From JAPLDA01 sp043787975 (lineage in GTDB: Bacteria > Bacteroidota > Bacteroidia > AKYH767-A > 2013-40CM-41-45): a stretch of 64,000 bases of DNA. The stretch lies in NCBI GenBank assembly GCA_043787975.1, contig JAYVUK010000015.1:62001-126000 (forward strand), in the 5' to 3' direction. Below are positions 58,941 through 64,000 of this stretch, piece by piece (positions within the stretch are counted from its first letter, which is position 1; each line of letters opens with the position of its first letter). The notes beneath the pieces are model-generated. The model did no database searches and was not told where the DNA came from. It saw only the letters and a program-made list of their open reading frames with translations. The position numbers were made by a program, and so were the translations under genes.

Positions 58941-59807
58941 TTAGTTACAACCCATTCCACCGGAACCGGAAACAACTGAGAGTGTAAGATCACCACTTAA
59001 ATCAAACTCACCGTCTTCATTGATGAAACCCGCAACTTGAAAATACTCTCCATCAAAATCCATGTTTCCTGCTGTTACAGTTATAGTTCCACTTTTCGAC
59101 ATAAATAGTCTGCCATTTTGGAAATCTAAAACAAACGTGAAGCATTTTTTATCAATGCCTGCAGAAGTCGTATCACTCAAATTATCATTCTGCCAATCAA
59201 CAACAGGATATGATCCTGAAGCCGGATTATCATAAACGATGTAGAAAGCCAGGCCATGAAAGAGGTCCGCGAAATCAGTAGTGTCAGCCGCATTTTGAAA
59301 ATTCTCAAAATCGCCACTGATTCCAATTACTCCTGACATTCCGCTTGTCATTGCATTTCCTGTGTTGAACAAATTCAATCCTACCCCATTTGCTGCCGAA
59401 GCAAAACAAAATGTATATGACATATCGAGCGCTGATTCTCCGGCAATTACAGTTCCTCCGGAAGTATTAGCTCCAAATGAATTGTAATTTACATACACTG
59501 TATTTATAAGTTGCGTATACACTGTATTTGCAAGCGTGGTAAAATTGGTTCCATTACCAACTGAAGTAAAAGTTCCTGTCGGACCGGCGGATGTAAAACT
59601 GAGAGTATGGCTTCCTGCATCACTCGAAGATCCACGCAGTAATTTCATAACCGGAATGTTCTTCATCACCTGCTTAATCTTTCTCTCGGTTTTTTGTTCC
59701 GGAGTTTCAGCAGTTGTCGGACAGTCATCTTTCTTTGAACAGGATGAAAGCATCAACACTCCACCCATGAAGAGGGCGATTGCCCAACTATATATATTTT
59801 TTTTCAT
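58941..59807 (-). CDS. Lipoprotein of unknown function
   Basis: Product of 288 residues: lipoprotein signal with C23 (lipobox LSSC) followed by SKKDD. The next part is a charged linker (ETPEQKTERKIKQVMKNI), then a glycine/serine/threonine-rich beta body (SGGTVIAGESALDMSYTFCFAS, DLFHGLAFYIVYDN, FTFVLDFQNGRLFMSKSGT). It ends in SGDLTLSVVSGSGGMGCN. No known family. It has its own promoter and terminator and lies next to three outer-membrane protein genes. Confidence 0.75.
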   Translation of the reverse strand: MKKNIYSWAIALFMGGVLMLSSCSKKDDCPTTAETPEQKTERKIKQVMKNIPVMKLLRGSSSDAGSHTLSFTSAGPTGTFTSVGNGTNFTTLANTVYTQLINTVYVNYNSFGANTSGGTVIAGESALDMSYTFCFASAANGVGLNLFNTGNAMTSGMSGVIGISGDFENFQNAADTTDFADLFHGLAFYIVYDNPASGSYPVVDWQNDNLSDTTSAGIDKKCFTFVLDFQNGRLFMSKSGTITVTAGNMDFDGEYFQVAGFINEDGEFDLSGDLTLSVVSGSGGMGCN

Positions 59808-59862
59808 TTTAAATATGTTTTATGATTACAATGATCTTAACTATAATTCGGTTCTGCGAATT

Positions 59863-59892
59863 CAAATGTAAGAACATGTAAGATTAAAACAA
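59863..59892 (-). promoter_or_regulatory. Promoter of the lipoprotein gene
   Basis: On the minus strand: TTG, 19 bases, TACATTTG. It overlaps the last codons of the neighbouring outer-membrane protein gene. Confidence 0.65.
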
Positions 59893-60648
59893 CCAACCCA
59901 ATTTTAATTTTGCGTTTACATTCGGGCCAACATTCATAGAACTACCCTGAATTTCCTTATCATCCGCTTTAATTTCGGCCGCACCGGTAGTTGTATTCGT
60001 CACTACAGATTCGTCTTCAATATCAGGCATGCTTGTGGTCTCAAATCCAAAGCCGAATTCAGCACCCAATGATAAGTTTTTAACAAAATAATAATCAAAA
60101 CCGGCAACAAGACCAACTCCAATAGTTGAACTCGCTCCCTCATTCTTACGTGTAGTTGTAAACATTAAAAAATCTGATGCGGCAGTTGTATTATTTCCAT
60201 TTCCTAGTGTAGCCAATTCATCGGTTTCTACTTTAGCAGTTACCATCGTATACCATGCCTCTATACCCCAGTAAGGAGAAAGATTCGCTGTTCCTGCAAA
60301 ATGCTTTTCATAACCTGGTCTGATGCTGAAAGTCATTCCTGTAGTCTTTTTGTCCAGTTCAGGTGTAGTGCCTCCAGTGGTTAAGTGATTATAATGTGCA
60401 GTATCAGGTTGACCAACAACTTCGGTCGTGCTGTTTAATCCAAAGAATAAATTCAGTCGCCATGCAGCAGTGCCTGTTGCATTAAATTTTCTAAAACTAA
60501 TTCCACCATAATTAAGACCAATAGGATTGTTTCCAAGGGGAGCAAATAATACCTGGAAATTTTTTTCTCCACCTGCTTGTTTTTGTGCCTGAGCCGCTGT
60601 TCCGATGAACATAGCTGCTCCTAAAGCTAATACTACTAATTTTTTCAT
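59884..60648 (-). CDS. Outer-membrane beta-barrel-like protein
   Basis: I start it at 60648, giving signal peptide MKKLVVLALGAAMFIGTAAQAQ; the longer open frame upstream crosses the -7 box TACATTTG (60677-60684). The 254-residue protein has alternating beta-strands (NFQVLFAPLGNNPIGLNYGGISFRKF, shown by its ends; AWRLNLFFGLNSTTEV; MTFSIRPGYEKHF; YWGIEAWYTMVTAKVETD; SLGAEFGFGFETTS; NVNAKLKLGWLF), typical of 8-12-stranded porin-like barrels. It is loosely similar in plan to the two upstream paralogues. Confidence 0.78.
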   Translation of the reverse strand: MKKLVVLALGAAMFIGTAAQAQKQAGGEKNFQVLFAPLGNNPIGLNYGGISFRKFNATGTAAWRLNLFFGLNSTTEVVGQPDTAHYNHLTTGGTTPELDKKTTGMTFSIRPGYEKHFAGTANLSPYWGIEAWYTMVTAKVETDELATLGNGNNTTAASDFLMFTTTRKNEGASSTIGVGLVAGFDYYFVKNLSLGAEFGFGFETTSMPDIEDESVVTNTTTGAAEIKADDKEIQGSSMNVGPNVNAKLKLGWLF

Positions 60649-60790
60649 TTTTTGTTGTGTTTTTGGGTTTATGGGGCAAATGTAAACTCTTTTACCAATC
60701 GACCACACATCATAATTCATATTTATTCACAATGATATGTTTATTGGCTGACAAGCAGAGGTATAAAAATATTTTAACCAAATGAAAATA

Positions 60791-60825
60791 AAAAAGTCCG
60801 TCCCGCTAGGCGGGACGGACTTTTT
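60791..60825. terminator. Perfect terminator hairpin
   Basis: AAAAAGTCCGTCCCGC - TAG - GCGGGACGGACTTTTT: 16-base perfect arms, 3-base loop, A/T runs on both sides. It terminates the minus-strand gene ending at 60844. Confidence 0.95.
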
Positions 60826-60843
60826 CGTGAACTAAATTAGATC

Positions 60844-61758
60844 TTAAAAATAGAAATGGAATACTACATTTCCAGTGCCGCTGGTATTGATATTACCGTT
60901 AGCAATATTAAAGTCAGAAGATCCTCCTGATTTAGTATCTGTTGTTTTAACGGTAACCAATTGAGAACCTGCAGTTGATTGAGACGCTGATTCAGTAGAA
61001 GTTGAACCTTCGCCTGTTGAAGATAAAGAAATTCCCCAATTGTATTCTGCACTGAAAGACATTTTAGGAGCGAAGAAGTACTCAACACCTACAAAGCCAT
61101 CCACACCAAAAGAGAAACCGGAGCCTGTTTTGTTTTCAAGAGTTCTTGAATTTGTGTAACCTTCTGATCCTGTACTACCATTATAGGTATTCGCTAAACC
61201 GGTATGAGTGGCACCCGCAGCAGTATCAGAAACAAATGCATTACCATAAGAGGTCGTCGTTGTCGTACTTCCGCTGAAACTGATCATCGCTTCAGCTCCA
61301 TAGATTCCATGTAATCTTCCTTTGCCTCTGCTTTTTTGAATACCAGCACCTAACGTTATACCCATGCTTGACACCTTTACATTATCAGTCACATAAACAG
61401 GAGTTACAGGAGGAGCCGGAGTTGAATAGTTGGCACTGATAATATGATCTTCTGAGTGACTCTTAATATTAATACCCACTCTTCCACGATAAGCTGTGTT
61501 TGCATCTTTCATGTAAAGACCAACAAAAGTCATGTCCTGCTGGGGACGTACACCGGCACTTGAAGGTGAAACACCAAATGGTGCCATAATTCTGGTTTTG
61601 TCAAATACCCAGTCAATAAATGGTGTCGCTTCAATTCCAATACTCCAATCACCGGCTTCAGGTAATATCGGAGTTCCCTTTTTACTCATCATTTCTTGCG
61701 CATGTGTAGTTGCGACAAACATACAAGCACCTATTGCTAATAAGACAATTTTTTTCAT
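60844..61758 (-). CDS. Outer-membrane protein, paralogue A
   Basis: Starting at 61758 gives signal peptide MKKIVLLAIGACMFVATTHAQ. The mature N-terminus MMSKKGTPILPEAGDWSIG is nearly the same as in paralogue B (LLSKKGTPILPEPKDWSIG). Shared motifs continue: GLYMKDANTAYRGRVGI, LGAGIQKSRGKGRLHGIYG, GVEYFFAPKMSFSAEYNWG and a final strand VVFHFYF. Length 304 residues. It is probably an outer-membrane barrel; no ligand is known. The -7/-33 promoter is at 61788-61815. Confidence 0.82.
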   Translation of the reverse strand: MKKIVLLAIGACMFVATTHAQEMMSKKGTPILPEAGDWSIGIEATPFIDWVFDKTRIMAPFGVSPSSAGVRPQQDMTFVGLYMKDANTAYRGRVGINIKSHSEDHIISANYSTPAPPVTPVYVTDNVKVSSMGITLGAGIQKSRGKGRLHGIYGAEAMISFSGSTTTTTSYGNAFVSDTAAGATHTGLANTYNGSTGSEGYTNSRTLENKTGSGFSFGVDGFVGVEYFFAPKMSFSAEYNWGISLSSTGEGSTSTESASQSTAGSQLVTVKTTDTKSGGSSDFNIANGNINTSGTGNVVFHFYF

Positions 61759-61787
61759 TTGTTTTTGGTTTTTAGGTTTGATGGCGA

Positions 61788-61815
61788 CAAATTTAAACGC
61801 ATTTTCCTGTACCAA
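61788..61815 (-). promoter_or_regulatory. Promoter of outer-membrane protein paralogue A
   Basis: On the minus strand: TTG, 17 bases, TAAATTTG, an exact -7 box 30 bases before the start codon. Confidence 0.6.
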
Positions 61816-61962
61816 GCAATTATTAGAACCTATTTATCAACACAAGCTTGTTGAACATCCTGATTTTGAATTAGAAAAAAAATGTTAATTAAGTAAACTA
61901 ACCACTTAGGGTTAAATCGCTTAGAGGTTTTTAAGCGAAAAACGTATAAATAGGTAAGGACT

Positions 61963-62820
61963 TTAAAAATATACGTGCAGAACAATCATTCCTCCTCCAT
62001 TATCTATGTCGGAGCCAAAACTAAATTTTTTTACAGTTTGAGCCGTTGTCGAAGTGGTGGCCAAGCCATCCCACTGTTCTGAAGTTTCTTCTCCCGCACC
62101 GTTCATTTGGTAAAGAATGCTCCATCCATATTCTGCACTCAAAGAAATCTTCGGGGCGAAAAAGTACTCCGCTCCGATAAATCCTCTCACACCAATTCCG
62201 AAAACGGAACCGTTGTCGATTGCAGTTTTCCTCACCAGGCCGACGCTACTGTCAATATTTGCCGGTGAAGGATTCGAAGGATCAGGATAATCAACTACCC
62301 AATTGGTACTCTTGGGCGTATGATAGTTTTCATCAATTACGTTCCCATAGGTGTATGAATTTTTACTTGTGAAAAAACCAAGCAATCCTTCAAAACCGTA
62401 GTTGCCACGCAATCTTCCCTTGCCTCTCGACTTTTGCATTCCCAAACCAAGTGTGATTCCAAACTGGCTGTAATTGCGTTCATCATTTACCGTTAATGAA
62501 TTACTCAACTGATCAGCAACCTGCGCTGTCCATTTTTGAGACGCAAAACTCAGCCTCACTCTTGCACGATACGCCGTGTTGGCATTTTTTACATACAACC
62601 CGACAATCATTAATGAATCCTGGTAAGCCATGAGTGTATTGTTGTTGTCTGAATGATTGAAAAAATTTCCCACGTATTTTAAAAGCGGAGAAGCATCAAA
62701 ACCAATACTCCAGTCTTTTGGTTCGGGTAAAATGGGAGTTCCTTTTTTACTCAACAACTCCTGTGCATGAGCAGTGGCTGTCAAAGCAATTACCGCGATC
62801 ACTAAAATTATTTTTTTCAT
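61963..62820 (-). CDS. Outer-membrane protein, paralogue B
   Basis: Product of 285 residues: signal peptide MKKIILVIAVIALTATAHAQ, then ELLSKKGTPILPEPKDWSIG. It shares with paralogue A the segments GLYVKNANTAYRARVRL, LGLGMQKSRGKGRLRGNYG, GAEYFFAPKISLSAEYGWS and a terminal strand IVLHVYF. The two genes are adjacent and same-stranded (204 bases apart) but each seems to have its own promoter. They probably arose by duplication of an outer-membrane beta-barrel gene. The plus-strand SusC-type gene lies beyond the 237-base divergent gap. Confidence 0.82.
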   Translation of the reverse strand: MKKIILVIAVIALTATAHAQELLSKKGTPILPEPKDWSIGFDASPLLKYVGNFFNHSDNNNTLMAYQDSLMIVGLYVKNANTAYRARVRLSFASQKWTAQVADQLSNSLTVNDERNYSQFGITLGLGMQKSRGKGRLRGNYGFEGLLGFFTSKNSYTYGNVIDENYHTPKSTNWVVDYPDPSNPSPANIDSSVGLVRKTAIDNGSVFGIGVRGFIGAEYFFAPKISLSAEYGWSILYQMNGAGEETSEQWDGLATTSTTAQTVKKFSFGSDIDNGGGMIVLHVYF

Positions 62821-63057
62821 CGTATTTATTTTTGAAGTTAGTTTTAAAGAATGGGATATGTTCCTCCGCGCAAACGAAAATCTGTAAATCTTTATGGGAC
62901 CTTTTTAGCGAGAATTGCAAAGCAAACAAATCAAATTCAATTTCAAAAGACTTTTTTTCGACAAAAAAATTTTGTTAATAAAGTGTTAAGTGTATTTATT
63001 TTTTTTATAGCTTGTAAAAAATTTCAACGAAGTATTGTTAAACCAAAAACCAAAACT

Positions 63058-64000
63058 ATGAGAAAAGCCAGTACGTTACTCGCATTGCTGTTTGTTTTTG
63101 TTTTCATGCAGGCCACTGCACAGGACAGAACAATTACAGGTAAGATTACTTCATCAGATGACAACAAAGGAATTCCGGGAGTGAGTGTCATGGTAGTGGG
63201 CACCACCACAGGAACTTCTACTGACGTTGATGGAAAGTATGCGCTTGTTGTTCCGTTAACGGCAAAGCAGATTAAAATATCGGGAGTGGGCATGAAATCA
63301 AAAACAATTGAGCTTACCGCTTCAAATGCTGTAGACGTTGTACTTGATCCCGATGTATTGAAACTGGATGAAGTAGTTATAACCGCTTTGGGTGTATCCC
63401 GCGAAAAAAAATCGCTTGGTTATGCTACACAGGAAATTTCAGGAGACCAGGTAACCGATGTTAAAAGCGGAAACTTCGTCAATCAGCTTTCAGGAAAAGT
63501 TTCCGGAGTGCAAATAAAAAACGAAGGTAACATGGGGGGATCAACAAATATTATTATCAGGGGAACAACTTCATTGTTGGGAGATAACCAGGCTTTATTT
63601 ATCGTAGACGGTGTTCCCATTGATAATTCCAGGAGTAATGTTCAGTTTCAAAACGAAGGAACAGCAGGATATGATTTCGGAAGTCCCGTTTCTGATATCA
63701 ACCCGGATGACATTGAATCGATCAACGTCCTGAAGGGTGCCGCAGCTACCGCACTTTACGGTTCACGAGCTGCAAGAGGAGTAATTCTCATTACAACCAA
63801 GAAGGGAAAATTGACTACTGCCGGCACGAAAAAAAGATTTGGTGTCACTGTGAATTCCGGTTTGACTGTTGGCATTGTAGATAAATCTACTTTCCCGACT
63901 TATCAAAATGAATATGGTGCAGGCTATGGTCCTTTTTATGACACTCTTAATAGTCATTTTTTTAATGGCTTTATTAATGACGGTGATACTGTACCTCATG
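63058..64000 (+). CDS. SusC/RagA-family TonB-linked outer-membrane receptor (3' partial)
   Basis: The frame opens with ATG at 63058 and is still open at the window end, 314 residues in. Signal peptide MRKASTLLALLFVFVFMQATAQ, CarboxypepD_reg-like domain (RTITGKITSSDDNKGIPGVSVMV, shown by its parts), then the SusC linker DEVVITALGVSREKKSLGYA and plug (VNQLSGKVSGVQIKN, IIIRGTTSL, ALFIVDGVPIDN, INVLKGAAATALYGSRAARGVILITTKKG). SusC proteins import glycans or peptides with a SusD lipoprotein lid, whose gene is expected to the right of the window. Substrate unknown. Confidence 0.96.
   Translation, partial: MRKASTLLALLFVFVFMQATAQDRTITGKITSSDDNKGIPGVSVMVVGTTTGTSTDVDGKYALVVPLTAKQIKISGVGMKSKTIELTASNAVDVVLDPDVLKLDEVVITALGVSREKKSLGYATQEISGDQVTDVKSGNFVNQLSGKVSGVQIKNEGNMGGSTNIIIRGTTSLLGDNQALFIVDGVPIDNSRSNVQFQNEGTAGYDFGSPVSDINPDDIESINVLKGAAATALYGSRAARGVILITTKKGKLTTAGTKKRFGVTVNSGLTVGIVDKSTFPTYQNEYGAGYGPFYDTLNSHFFNGFINDGDTVPH

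Overview
The window comes from a member of the Bacteroidota, probably a Chitinophagales- or Sphingobacteriales-like environmental lineage; rank below phylum is inference. The evidence: about eleven secreted proteins carry the Por/T9SS C-terminal sorting domain or the related gliding-motility C-terminal domain; SusC/RagA and CarboxypepD_reg-TonB receptors and a DUF4249 lipoprotein are present; promoters match the Bacteroidota pattern TTG-N17-21-TAnnTTTG; Shine-Dalgarno sequences are essentially absent. The sequence is chromosomal in character. It holds housekeeping genes (valS, efp, trxB, rnpB, two tRNA-Leu) and I see no integrase, transposase, phage module, CRISPR array or resistance gene.

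Layout. 1-6.3 kb: end of a PKD/gliding C-terminal protein, a fatty-acid hydroxylase-like membrane enzyme, a lipoprotein, a pectate-lyase-fold T9SS protein coupled to a TonB-C-like protein, EF-P and an unknown secreted protein. 6.4-15.5 kb: T9SS protein, acidic amino acid/dicarboxylate symporter, valS, 1-Cys peroxiredoxin, a putative aminopeptidase with an HD protein, and a helical-repeat protein. 15.6-26 kb: T9SS proteins, a SnoaL-like lipoprotein with a truncated YceI, an esterase, an FMN reductase, a YgiD-like dioxygenase and a DUF1028 protein. 26-36 kb: fused IcmF-type acyl-CoA mutase, an unlisted 59-aa membrane protein, a glucose/sorbosone dehydrogenase-like protein and a UbiD-family decarboxylase. 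36-45.5 kb: a choice-of-anchor B protein and a three-gene minus-strand surface cluster (SprB/Ig-like adhesin, S74-chaperone protein, di-haem CxxCH protein). 45.9-48.8 kb: tRNA-Leu(GAG), tRNA-Leu(CAG), an S9 peptidase and RNase P RNA. 48.9-64 kb: paralogous outer-membrane proteins, TonB receptor plus DUF4249 lipoprotein, trxB, a TolB-like protein, DinB-like protein, lipoprotein MsrA, three outer-membrane proteins and a SusC receptor running off the right end.

The signal that ordinary annotation does not explain is a family of degenerate short tandem arrays with a period of 7 (sometimes 8) bases. Each array has its own word, for example CCATCCT, GAAAATT, ACTGCCN, AGTAAAC, GAAATCA, CTCCGAA, GCAGTAA, ACGAATN or CGGAGAAG. 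Between genes many are arranged as imperfect palindromes with arms up to 32 bp. Apparent copies also lie inside reading frames without breaking them: twice in valS, twice in the domain linkers of icmF, once as heptamers plus once as a GC-rich hairpin in the UbiD-family gene, and near the start of the DUF4249 lipoprotein gene. This resembles a mixture of cyanobacterial heptamer STRR repeats and protein-inserting Rickettsia palindromic elements, and is my main candidate for something undescribed.
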